Virus record (IMG/VR): IMGVR_UViG_3300029913_000031
Coordinates: 1-51,924 of that record
Strand: one strand, 5' to 3'
Length of the DNA stretch: 51,924 bases
From: a virus
Below, one piece after another: positions 13,455-20,926 of the stretch (the first letter of the stretch is position 1; each line of letters opens with the position of its first letter). The notes beneath the pieces are model-generated. The model saw nothing but the letters and a program-made list of their open reading frames with translations, was not told the DNA's origin and did no database searches. The position numbers and the translations under genes are program-made.

Positions 13455-14135
13455 ATGAATGTTAGACTTAGTTACGATTTAAATTTTTCTGCTATTATTT
13501 GTGATGGTGATAGACTTCTGCCAAATCGGTATACAATGAAGGTTAATGTTATTACTGCTACAGAAAATAGCAATTATCAGAATATCGCTCTCCAACGAAT
13601 TTTATTTTTTATGAGAGAAATTTTTGAAAATAGTATTATATTAAATTCCGAAAATCCACATATTTTAAAATTATCGGAAATGTTTGGCAATAATCATCTA
13701 GTGTTTTTACCGGAAGAGCCATATGATCAAATCCTCGGCATTATGTTATTTCAAAAATTTTCTGCAATAACAGAAGAGAATTTTGAAATAGAAAGTGTTA
13801 TAATTGGAAGTGAGCTATCCGATAATATAATGTACACCATCGAAGACTACAATAATTTTCCAGATTACGCATATATTACAGACGAACACCCAACCGCCTG
13901 GTGGGATAGATCAGATATTACAACCGCGGATATTAAGCAAACAGCCGATAATATTTCCTGGAAAGATTTAGACCTCGATTGGGATACTATATATGCAGAT
14001 ATATTAGAAAATACTTCCAATGATGAAGACGAAGAATTATTAGAAATTATTTTTGATCCTGAAACAAAAAAGAAAAATCCAAAAATATTTGTTTTAGAAG
14101 GTGGAATTAAGAAAGACGACGATAAGGATAAGTAA
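13455..14135 (+). CDS. Conserved T4-like phage hypothetical protein
   Basis: A 226-aa protein. The blocks NSIILNSENPHILKLSEMF, HLVFLPEEPYDQILGIMLFQKFSAI and VIIGSELSDNIMYTIED resemble a family I have seen in several marine T4-like phages without function. The C-terminus is acidic, then Lys-rich (KKDDDKDK). Its stop overlaps the next ATG by one base (TAATG). It sits among replication genes. Role unknown. Confidence 0.7.
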   Translation: MNVRLSYDLNFSAIICDGDRLLPNRYTMKVNVITATENSNYQNIALQRILFFMREIFENSIILNSENPHILKLSEMFGNNHLVFLPEEPYDQILGIMLFQKFSAITEENFEIESVIIGSELSDNIMYTIEDYNNFPDYAYITDEHPTAWWDRSDITTADIKQTADNISWKDLDLDWDTIYADILENTSNDEDEELLEIIFDPETKKKNPKIFVLEGGIKKDDDKDK

Positions 14136-14656
14136 TGCAAATTGACGAGTATGGTGAAATCGAATATACAGAAGAAGAAATCTGCGAGGCACTTCGTAAA
14201 AACCCCGATTTAGATTTTGAAAATATATTCTTGAAAAATGGGCAAAAATATATTCAAGCAAAAAAAGAAACTTTTCTTGCTATGCCGAATGTTAATTTAT
14301 GGAATAATATTCGAGAAACTACTCCAGAAGAATATCATACTCAGCTTCAACAGATCTGGTTAATGCCAGAAGAATATTCACAATTTGATATCGAATTATG
14401 GCTATATAATCAGTGCGCAACCGACGACCAACGACTTAGAGTGCAAGAAGAATTAACGCTATACAAAAAATTTAATTTATTAAATTTATTACGATATCTT
14501 AAATATCTACGAGATACGGCCGAAAAAAATAATATTGTCTGGGGTGTTGGCCGTGGGAGTTCTTGCTCATCTTATTGTTTGTTTTTATTAAAAATACATC
14601 GCGTTGATGCTCTACTCTATAATCTAGATTATAAAGAATTTTTAAAGGAGAAATAA
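14135..14656 (+). CDS. DNA polymerase III alpha (DnaE)-like fragment protein
   Basis: A 173-aa protein. Its C-terminal third contains VWGVGRGSSCSSYCLFLLKI and then HRVDALLYNLDYKEFL, which matches the DnaE palm-domain signature G-x-GRGS-x3-S-x5-L-x-I, D-P-x-x-Y-x-L-x-F-x-R-FL. The PHP domain, the three catalytic Asp motifs and the tau/beta-binding regions are all missing, so it cannot be a polymerase. I believe comparable DnaE-like pieces occur in some T4-like phages. Binding of DNA 3' ends or dNTPs, or a role as decoy of the host polymerase, are possibilities only. It is translationally coupled to the upstream gene. Confidence 0.7.
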   Translation: MQIDEYGEIEYTEEEICEALRKNPDLDFENIFLKNGQKYIQAKKETFLAMPNVNLWNNIRETTPEEYHTQLQQIWLMPEEYSQFDIELWLYNQCATDDQRLRVQEELTLYKKFNLLNLLRYLKYLRDTAEKNNIVWGVGRGSSCSSYCLFLLKIHRVDALLYNLDYKEFLKEK

Positions 14657-14926
14657 ATGGGAAAACATTATGTAACAACTGCCTTAGGCAAAAAGATTGA
14701 TATGTCGGCAATGAGAAACCAAAATCCAAATGCCACACCTGTAGGATTAAAACCATCTAAGAAAATTACTGCTAAAGAAGAGCAAACACAGGTAACTCCG
14801 GTAGCAGCTAAACTACATGCCACGGTTCCATCAAATAAGCCAGTATCTTCACAAGCTAAATCGGATGCAACATCGACTGAAGAGCCAATTGATTTTCCCG
14901 AGCACCACAAAAAAGGTAGGAAATAA
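14657..14926 (+). CDS. Hypothetical basic, disordered protein
   Basis: An 89-aa protein. The N-terminal 30 residues (MGKHYVTTALGKKIDMSAMR...) look conserved in style with small phage proteins. The remainder is low-complexity Lys/Thr/Ser/Ala-rich. AAAGGAG precedes the ATG. Overlaps the next gene by one base. Function unknown. Confidence 0.65.
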   Translation: MGKHYVTTALGKKIDMSAMRNQNPNATPVGLKPSKKITAKEEQTQVTPVAAKLHATVPSNKPVSSQAKSDATSTEEPIDFPEHHKKGRK

Positions 14927-15297
14927 TGGAAGAAATGAAGCAAAACGAAATTCCCCCGATTATTTCGGCTAAGGAAATTATTCCGTTGCATAAGGACGTT
15001 CTTATTCAAGATTTATATTTTGGAGAACAAATTACCCCAATGGGAATTGTCTTGATCGACGATGATAAAAAATCCCGTGGTATTCATGCACGGTGGGCTA
15101 AAGTCTATGCGGTTGGCCACGATAATCATGATCTTATTCCGGGACAATGGGTATTAGTGGAACACGGGCGGTGGTCTAGAGGTGTACAACTTAAAGAACA
15201 AAATATTGTCATCCGTCGGGCAGATCCTAAGGCAATTTTAGGATATTCTAACTCAGATGAATTAGCAAAAATCTCTTGCTTTGATGGAAAGGAATAA
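14926..15297 (+). CDS. 31: GroES-like co-chaperonin (gp31-type)
   Basis: A 123-aa protein. The core reads IIPLHKDVLIQDLYFGEQ-T-MGIVL, then RGIHARWAKVYAVG, then GQWVLVEHGRWSRGV, the pattern of the gp31/GroES-like co-chaperonins of T4-like phages. In T4, gp31 replaces host GroES on GroEL to fold the major capsid protein. The segment at 28-38 probably corresponds to the GroEL-binding mobile loop. Downstream is gp44. Assignment is by motif resemblance. Confidence 0.8.
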   Translation: MEEMKQNEIPPIISAKEIIPLHKDVLIQDLYFGEQITPMGIVLIDDDKKSRGIHARWAKVYAVGHDNHDLIPGQWVLVEHGRWSRGVQLKEQNIVIRRADPKAILGYSNSDELAKISCFDGKE

Positions 15298-15310
15298 GTA
15301 TAATTGACTT

Positions 15311-16237
15311 ATGAATATTGAACATAGTCTTTGGACTGAACGTTATCGACCTAAGACACTCTCGGAATATGTTTTCAGTAATCCACAACAAAAATTGCAG
15401 ATCGAAGCATTTGTAAAAAATAAAGATCTACCGAACCTCTTGCTACATGGCAGTCCCGGAACCGGTAAATCAAGCGCCGCCGCAATGTTAATTAACGAAT
15501 TGCATATTGATCCATATGACGTTTTATGGATTAACGCTAGTCGTGAACGAAATATCGATACTATGCGAGATCGTATTACAACCTTTGCCAGCACAATGCC
15601 CTTTGGTACAATGAAGGTTGTGGTTCTAGACGAATCCGACGGGCTAACGCCCGTTGCTCAAGCAGCACTAAGGGGTATTCTTGAGCAGTACGCATCCTCC
15701 AGTCGATTCATCCTCACCTGTAATTATCCAAATCGAATTATTCCGGCAATTCACAGTAGAACACAGAGTCTTGAAATCTGTAAAATGGATGTTACCGATT
15801 TTACTTCTAAATTAGCAGAGATTCTTTTAACAGAAAATATCGACTTTGACCTTGATACCCTAGATGACTATGTAAGGGGCACTTGGCCAGACCTGCGAAA
15901 AGGTATTAATAGCTGTCAATTAAATTCGGTCGATGGAAAACTGTTGAAACAAAACGAAAGTACTTCATCAAGTGATTATAAAATTGATGCTATCGCATTA
16001 TTCAAGGCTGGAAAAATTAGAGAGGCACGTAAATTAATTTGCGAGCAAATTCGGCCAGAAGAATTAGAATCATTCTTCCGATTCTGCTATGATAATTTAG
16101 ATTTATGGGGTAATACTAATGAATTAACTGACCAAGCTATTCTAATTATTCGTAAAGCAATGGTTCAAATACCAGTATGCGCAGATGCCGAAATTCTTTG
16201 CAGCGCAGTGCTTATCGAATTATCACAACTTACATAA
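15311..16237 (+). CDS. 44: Sliding-clamp loader large subunit (gp44-type)
   Basis: A 308-aa AAA+ protein. WTERYRPKTLSEYV at the N-terminus is the clamp-loader hallmark. Walker A is GSPGTGKS (47-54), Walker B VVVLDESD (103-110), sensor 1 TCNYPNRI, and SRTQ (149-152) stands where clamp loaders have the SRC arginine-finger motif. The C-terminal 100 residues form the collar. With gp62 it loads the gp45 clamp at primer ends. The expected small subunit gene would come next; the 98-aa product there is shorter than T4 gp62 (187 aa). Confidence 0.92.
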   Translation: MNIEHSLWTERYRPKTLSEYVFSNPQQKLQIEAFVKNKDLPNLLLHGSPGTGKSSAAAMLINELHIDPYDVLWINASRERNIDTMRDRITTFASTMPFGTMKVVVLDESDGLTPVAQAALRGILEQYASSSRFILTCNYPNRIIPAIHSRTQSLEICKMDVTDFTSKLAEILLTENIDFDLDTLDDYVRGTWPDLRKGINSCQLNSVDGKLLKQNESTSSSDYKIDAIALFKAGKIREARKLICEQIRPEELESFFRFCYDNLDLWGNTNELTDQAILIIRKAMVQIPVCADAEILCSAVLIELSQLT

Positions 16238-16247
16238 GGAGCAATAA

Positions 16248-16544
16248 ATGTTTTTAGTTTCAACATTTTTCATCGCACCGCTTAATGAAAAGGCAACTAG
16301 TCAAAAAGATTTTTTCTCGGATTCACGAAATTTAGCTAGGGACGAACATATCTCATTAGTTCGTAATTTGCGAGCTACCGAATTAAACAGAGCTGATACC
16401 GTGTTAAATCTTAAAAAGAAAACTATAGAGAAATGCCGTGATTATTCACGATTTGCGTCTGATAATTATTCAGATGTATATGACTACTTTCACGCAATTT
16501 ATCCGGAACAATTAGATGCGGTGCAATTAACCACAGAGGAATAA
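16248..16544 (+). CDS. Hypothetical protein, possible reduced gp62
   Basis: A 98-aa helical protein in the position of gp62 (clamp-loader small subunit) directly after gp44. No gp62 signature can be recognised and it is about half the expected size, so function is left open. AAGGAG precedes the ATG. Confidence 0.6.
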   Translation: MFLVSTFFIAPLNEKATSQKDFFSDSRNLARDEHISLVRNLRATELNRADTVLNLKKKTIEKCRDYSRFASDNYSDVYDYFHAIYPEQLDAVQLTTEE

Positions 16545-16547
16545 TTC

Positions 16548-17033
16548 TTGTTCATAACTCAAGTTGTTATTCATAACGATATCGTTAATGAATTTAAACA
16601 AAAAGCGCTAAGAGCGTATCCAAACGAATGCATATCTGCCATACTAGGTAAGCAAGTTATGGATACGCTCTATATCTATGCCTTAGACGACTTATCGGTT
16701 AACAGAACTAACCCCCGTGGAATTTCCTATCAGAGTGCGGAGGAAGAAATAGAAGCGGGCACAAATTTAAAATATTTTGGAACTATTCATACCCACCCAA
16801 ATGCAGTGTTAACGCACAGTTATATTGATAAAAAAGGTTTTATCGCGGATCAGTTTAAAGAAACCAATTCGTGTGGTTTTATAGATGAAATTTTAGAAGA
16901 TCGCATAATGGGTATTATGGCTATTGCCGATAGAAAAAAAGTATTTCAGTGGGGATTAATATTTTTTAACGAGCAAATGCAACAAATAGAAACACTAATA
17001 TCGGAATCAAAGGATCATGATGAAAAGCGGTAG
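16548..17033 (+). CDS. JAMM/MPN-domain metalloprotease-like protein
   Basis: A 161-aa protein with the JAB1/MPN+ zinc motif: E27, then HTHP (H81, H83), then S91 and D94. All residues needed for isopeptidase-type zinc catalysis are present. Bacterial and phage relatives cleave ubiquitin-like or C-terminal peptide tags or act in tail assembly and cysteine pathways. Here it lies between clamp-loader and thymidine kinase genes rather than tail genes. The start is TTG with AGAGGA upstream. The substrate is unknown. The 3' end overlaps tdk by 17 nt. Confidence 0.75.
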   Translation: MFITQVVIHNDIVNEFKQKALRAYPNECISAILGKQVMDTLYIYALDDLSVNRTNPRGISYQSAEEEIEAGTNLKYFGTIHTHPNAVLTHSYIDKKGFIADQFKETNSCGFIDEILEDRIMGIMAIADRKKVFQWGLIFFNEQMQQIETLISESKDHDEKR

Positions 17034-17580
17034 GATAGAAGTAATAACTGGGCCAATGTTCTCAGGAAAATCCGAAGAATTAATAAGGCGGCTGCGCCGA
17101 GCTACCTTTGCAAAACAACGAATACAATGTTTCAAACCAAATATCGATAATAGATATAATGTAACCGATATTGCATCACACAGCAAATTAACTTTCTCCG
17201 CGAAAACAGTTCAAACTACTGGCGAGCTAAAAACTATTGCCGGAATATGTCTTAATAATTTTGATGTAATAGGAATTGACGAAGCGCAATTTTTTGGGGA
17301 TGAACTAATATCATTTTCTATTGAACTAGCACGTGCCGGAAAAAGAGTTATTATCGCTGGACTCGATACAACTTTTGCTGGGGAACCATTTCATCCTATA
17401 CCAGAATTGATGGCTATTGCTGACGAAGTTATTAAATTATCAGCCGTATGCGTAAAATGCGGGGAACCCGCAATTCATTCGCAACGATTAAGCACTGATA
17501 CTAGTCGAGTATTAGTTGGGGCAGATACTCTTTACGAGGCGCGATGTCGGCAATGCTTTGATCCAATATTGGAATCATAA
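17017..17580 (+). CDS. tdk: Thymidine kinase (type II)
   Basis: A 187-aa protein: P-loop GPMFSGKS (12-19), IDEAQFF (87-93, catalytic-base region), AGLDTTFAGEPF lasso region (124-135), and a zinc site CVKC (145-148) with CRQC (177-180). It phosphorylates thymidine to dTMP and completes a salvage route alongside dut. Two adjacent ATGs (17017, 17020) are possible starts. A strong terminator follows within a few bases. Confidence 0.93.
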   Translation: MMKSGRIEVITGPMFSGKSEELIRRLRRATFAKQRIQCFKPNIDNRYNVTDIASHSKLTFSAKTVQTTGELKTIAGICLNNFDVIGIDEAQFFGDELISFSIELARAGKRVIIAGLDTTFAGEPFHPIPELMAIADEVIKLSAVCVKCGEPAIHSQRLSTDTSRVLVGADTLYEARCRQCFDPILES

Positions 17581-17608
17581 AAACGGTGGCCGTCAGGCCA
17601 CCGTTTTT
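17579..17608. terminator. Bidirectional terminator between tdk and phoH
   Basis: AAAAACGGTGGCC and its exact complement with loop GTCA, ending in a T-run on either strand. It separates convergent tdk (+) and phoH (-). Confidence 0.9.
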
Positions 17609-17616
17609 ATCTTATT

Positions 17617-18369
17617 TTATTCTTCCCCTTTTCTAAATATGTCGATTACTTCTTTTACAACAGGGTGCCTTTCAATATCGTTTTCCGAAAATTCAATACT
17701 GGCAATAAACTCACTTCTACCGTATTTTTTAAGTGACTCTGAAAAATATTTTAATCCATTATCTCCGCTACGTTTATCTGATTGATCATTATCTCCCGTT
17801 AATACTAATTTGGAACCTTCACACAATCTAGTACCTAAAGCAAGAATTTGTTTTTTAGAACAATTTTGAGATTCATCTAAAATTACGAACGATGAAATAT
17901 TTCGTCCGCGCACATACATCAATGGTAAACATTCGATCCGTTTATTTTCAATCATTGTTGCCAATTCTTTAGCAGAAAAATACTCTAAAAGAACATCAAA
18001 TAATGCCTGAAGCCACGGCGCTAATTTTTCATTAATATCACCCGGTAGAAATCCGAGATTTTCATCATCGGTTCCAACTGAAGGACGGCATAAAATAATT
18101 TTATTTACTTTTTTTTCACTAAATGCCTTAATTGCAGCAAGCATCGCCATAACTGTTTTTCCAGTGCCGGCTGGACCTTGTACTATTACAATCATTTTTT
18201 CTGGGTTTAATAAATACTCGAGATATTCTTCTTGGTGAATATTGCGTGGGATAATTTGAACAGCCTTTTTAATTCCTGTTTTAATTGTATAATGAGCGGT
18301 ATCTGGGTTGTTTTTCTTAGTTGATTCTGAAAACTCGTTGTTGGAGCGTACCTTTTTGGTTCTCGACAT
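17617..18369 (-). CDS. phoH: PhoH-like P-loop ATPase
   Basis: A 250-aa protein when started at ATG 18369, which has GGGGAGA upstream. A longer in-frame start would add an unlikely 62 residues. Motifs: Walker A GPAGTGKT (65-72), CRPSVG and LGFLPGD characteristic of PhoH (about 94-110), Walker B FVILDESQN (161-169), and LTGDNDQSD. PhoH family members are ATPases linked to RNA or phosphate-stress functions and are widespread in marine T4-like phages, where their role is unresolved. Confidence 0.9.
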   Translation of the reverse strand: MSRTKKVRSNNEFSESTKKNNPDTAHYTIKTGIKKAVQIIPRNIHQEEYLEYLLNPEKMIVIVQGPAGTGKTVMAMLAAIKAFSEKKVNKIILCRPSVGTDDENLGFLPGDINEKLAPWLQALFDVLLEYFSAKELATMIENKRIECLPLMYVRGRNISSFVILDESQNCSKKQILALGTRLCEGSKLVLTGDNDQSDKRSGDNGLKYFSESLKKYGRSEFIASIEFSENDIERHPVVKEVIDIFRKGEE

Positions 18370-18486
18370 ATGAAGTGTCTCCCCTAAATTACCCTGCCAA
18401 GTATTTACCGGCAGCATTTCAATGCAAATTATTCCTTTAAAAATGCTAAATACTTGTATGCGAACTAAGTTCGTGGGATATTCATT

Positions 18487-18494
18487 GATAAATA
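18487..18494 (+). promoter_or_regulatory. Late promoter (GATAAATA)
   Basis: GATAAATA 16 nt before the ATG at 18511, with GAAGGA in the leader. Confidence 0.55.
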
Positions 18495-18510
18495 TGCGTG
18501 AAGGATAACA

Positions 18511-19062
18511 ATGGCAAATATTAAAATAAGCGAAATTCTCGATAATATTAGGCAAGTCTCAATAAGTGCAAGCGCTATGTCTATTCTTCGAGAATTTGAA
18601 CGAGTTATTGATGAAAATGGGTTATATGCCTTTCATAATTGGAAGACACTAGAGTTAGTAGCGGGCCCCGAAATTGCTGCATACCGAGTCCAATGTACAT
18701 TTTCATCACCGTTATCCAAAATGCCGGACCCATCCGGCGCCTCTAGATTATTACCATATGGAGTTAAAGTTGGGTATAGAAAAGCATGGCTTGTATATCC
18801 TGTAAAAATTGAAGACGCCGATGATTTTCGTCCAAAAATTAAAAAAGCAAAACTTAAAAAAATGCTTGTTTGGCTAATAACTATCAATATGCCACGATTC
18901 CTAATGAAAGACATTACCCAAGGAAGCGAAGAAATTATGGATTCTGAAATCGATATGGATGATATCGACTCAACTAATATTGAGAAAGCCTACTCAGAAG
19001 ATCTTGATACTCACGCGGGCGCACAGAAAGCGGCCGAAGAACAAAATCAGGCTGCCCAATAG
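18511..19062 (+). CDS. Conserved T4-like late protein of unknown function
   Basis: A 183-aa protein. The central block LPYGVKVGYRKAWLVYPVKI followed by DFRPKIKKAKLKKMLVWLITI looks like a family found in other T4-like marine phages. The C-terminal 45 residues are acidic and Ala/Gln-rich, probably disordered. A late promoter and Shine-Dalgarno precede it, so it is likely structural or needed for assembly. The start lies divergently opposite the phoH upstream region. Not assignable to a T4 gene by eye. Confidence 0.7.
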   Translation: MANIKISEILDNIRQVSISASAMSILREFERVIDENGLYAFHNWKTLELVAGPEIAAYRVQCTFSSPLSKMPDPSGASRLLPYGVKVGYRKAWLVYPVKIEDADDFRPKIKKAKLKKMLVWLITINMPRFLMKDITQGSEEIMDSEIDMDDIDSTNIEKAYSEDLDTHAGAQKAAEEQNQAAQ

Positions 19063-19069
19063 CTTAGAC

Positions 19070-19077
19070 TATAAATA
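19070..19077 (+). promoter_or_regulatory. Late promoter (TATAAATA)
   Basis: Consensus late -10 element 18 nt before the ATG at 19096; GGGAG in the leader. Confidence 0.8.
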
Positions 19078-19095
19078 TAGTTGCATGGGAGTGAA

Positions 19096-19653
19096 ATGAA
19101 AGTATTAGAATCTTTTGAAATCTCTGATTTAAAATTCGTGCTCGAGCCCTCGATCCACATCGACGAATTTTGCTCTAAAATTGGTAAAGATGATGAAATT
19201 GCCGTTATAAGTTTCTTGGTTAATGATAAGCGAGCAGCTCTTGATGTAATTGGTTTTTTTGAAAATGGTTACGATTTTATTTTGGATGCCGACATTTCTG
19301 CATCAGAAATTAAACCCGGTAGCTATTTAGTTTATGTAGAAATTTTACGACGAAGACGCCTCATTACCCAGATATTCCAACTAATTTCAGACTTATCGGC
19401 TGCGTCACAACTAAAACAAAATGAATGGAAATTTAAATATATGGATGACGAATATCATCCATTATCCGAAAAGAATTTAAAATTATTTGTTCCGTTAAGC
19501 CCGCGTAACTACAGAGAACAAATTAATAGGCCAATTGATAATTTAAAACAGGCGGCGGGAATTAAAACTGAAAGTTATGTATCAACTGATCCATTGATTC
19601 AAACCTTGATGCACGCGGCGGGCATTCCTTATGACATTAAAAAACATATTTAG
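19096..19653 (+). CDS. Hypothetical late protein
   Basis: A 185-aa protein starting MKVLESFEISDLKF. The ATG at 19096 follows GGGAGTGAA and is preferred over an ATG at 19081, which would include the Shine-Dalgarno. Mixed alpha/beta, no signal peptide or membrane helix. Under a consensus late promoter, upstream of the gp5 region, so an assembly or virion role is likely. Not recognised. Confidence 0.65.
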   Translation: MKVLESFEISDLKFVLEPSIHIDEFCSKIGKDDEIAVISFLVNDKRAALDVIGFFENGYDFILDADISASEIKPGSYLVYVEILRRRRLITQIFQLISDLSAASQLKQNEWKFKYMDDEYHPLSEKNLKLFVPLSPRNYREQINRPIDNLKQAAGIKTESYVSTDPLIQTLMHAAGIPYDIKKHI

Positions 19654-19762
19654 TCATTTTCTCTCTCATACGTCACCAGTTGAAACTGTGCAGAAAGCTG
19701 TTTCAGAAACAATTTTAAACAACACAATTGAAAAAACAATTGTAACTATTAAGGAGATCAAC

Positions 19763-20194
19763 ATGTCTTTTATTTTATCTTTTAAAACTCACTTCGAAGA
19801 TATCGAAAACCTATTTAAGAAACTATTCAAATCAGAACCATCTTGGGCACAGGTTGCAGAAACCGATATTGCTTTTGTAAGCCCAATTCTTGAAAGTATT
19901 GTTACTTCTGTCGGCGGAACATCTGTTGATGCTGAAGTTACCGCTGCCGTCACCGTCATTCAGAATGGTCTAGTGTTAGCAACTAAATTCATTCAGGCCG
20001 AAGACGCAAGCACAAATCTATCTGACGCACTTAACGCACTTAAGACAAATTTAGGAGCATTACTATCGTTAGCGGCTATCAAAAATTCAGCTAAAGTTGC
20101 TACTATTACTAACTATGTTGACCTTTTCATTGGCGAGCTAGATGCAATTCTTGCCGTTATTCCTAAGGTTGTTACCGCTGTACCAGTTGCATAA
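19763..20194 (+). CDS. Hypothetical helical protein
   Basis: A 143-aa protein starting MSFILSFKTHFEDIENLF, with AAGGAGATCAAC directly before the ATG, the best Shine-Dalgarno in this part of the window. An in-frame ATG at 19631 is rejected because it lies in the preceding gene and lacks a site. The sequence is Ala/Val/Leu/Thr-rich and strongly helical (VDAEVTAAVTVIQNGLVLAT...), without charged gaps typical of coiled coils. Possible virion-interior or membrane-active protein, unproven. Followed by a terminator. Confidence 0.7.
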   Translation: MSFILSFKTHFEDIENLFKKLFKSEPSWAQVAETDIAFVSPILESIVTSVGGTSVDAEVTAAVTVIQNGLVLATKFIQAEDASTNLSDALNALKTNLGALLSLAAIKNSAKVATITNYVDLFIGELDAILAVIPKVVTAVPVA

Positions 20195-20208
20195 ATTAAT
20201 TTTTAGTT

Positions 20209-20244
20209 AATTAAAAAGGGACCTCATCGGGTCCCTTTTTAATT
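20209..20244 (+). terminator. Rho-independent terminator
   Basis: 15-bp stem (AATTAAAAAGGGACC and its complement), loop TCATCG, T-run on both strands. Its right arm runs into the next Shine-Dalgarno (GAGGAA). Confidence 0.85.
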
Positions 20245-20254
20245 GAGGAATAAT

Positions 20255-20899
20255 ATGGAAAATAAAATTCTTACATGTTCAAAAATTTTAGGTTGGCTAG
20301 CTATTACCTTCTGCGCAATATCAATGGGAATATTTTTCATAGCAACCCCAATAGAAGAATATCAATTAACTAAAAAAATAGATACGCTCCTTTCAACTAT
20401 AAATTCTCCTTCTGGCCCGATAGTAGTGCTTAATCAAGATTTGTGGGATCTGCATACTACACTTTACAATCTTAATAATGCTGCGCTTAGTGAAAAAACA
20501 TATTTCGACAATGTCGCCCCTGTTTCTACTAAAAAAATCAATACTATGTTAGATAATATTAATTCATTAACTGCGTCTGCAAATGACACAATAACGTTAG
20601 TTAATGCTGCGGTTCCCCAAATTTCTAAAAATACCGATTCTATATCAACAAATGTAAATGATTTTTTAATAACAACAAATGGTACCGTAAAAAATTTCAA
20701 TCCAGTACTTACTCAGGTCACTAAAAATTTATCTGATCTTGATTCGTTCGAAACTGATAATAACATAAAACAAATGCCCGAGCACATTAATAGTTTATTA
20801 GATAATAGTGTAAAAATCACAGGGCAAACAAATCAATTACTTACAGATGTGAATAACCCACACGGATTTATTCATTGGGCTATTAAGCATATTTGGTAA
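20255..20899 (+). CDS. Membrane-anchored coiled-coil protein
   Basis: A 214-aa protein starting MENKILTCSKILGWLAITF; GAGGAA precedes the ATG at 20255. One hydrophobic helix (about 13-33), then about 180 residues with repeated Asn/Thr/Ser heptad-like stretches (INTMLDNINSLTASANDTI..., ISTNVNDFLITTNGTV), likely a periplasmic coiled coil. No cleavage site is evident, so N-in anchoring is expected. Lying just before the hub/lysozyme gene, it could span or scan the periplasm (spanin- or superinfection-exclusion-like), but no homology supports either. Confidence 0.65.
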   Translation: MENKILTCSKILGWLAITFCAISMGIFFIATPIEEYQLTKKIDTLLSTINSPSGPIVVLNQDLWDLHTTLYNLNNAALSEKTYFDNVAPVSTKKINTMLDNINSLTASANDTITLVNAAVPQISKNTDSISTNVNDFLITTNGTVKNFNPVLTQVTKNLSDLDSFETDNNIKQMPEHINSLLDNSVKITGQTNQLLTDVNNPHGFIHWAIKHIW

Positions 20900-20901
20900 T
20901 T

Positions 20902-20909
20902 TATAAATA
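20902..20909 (+). promoter_or_regulatory. Late promoter (TATAAATA)
   Basis: Consensus late -10 element 17 nt before the ATG of gp5, with AGAGGAA in the leader. Confidence 0.8.
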
Positions 20910-20926
20910 CGAGTATAGAGGAATAA

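Noticed and set aside
16248-16544. Assignment as clamp-loader small subunit gp62
   Set aside because: Position fits but length is about half and no gp62 motif is visible, so only noted as a possibility.
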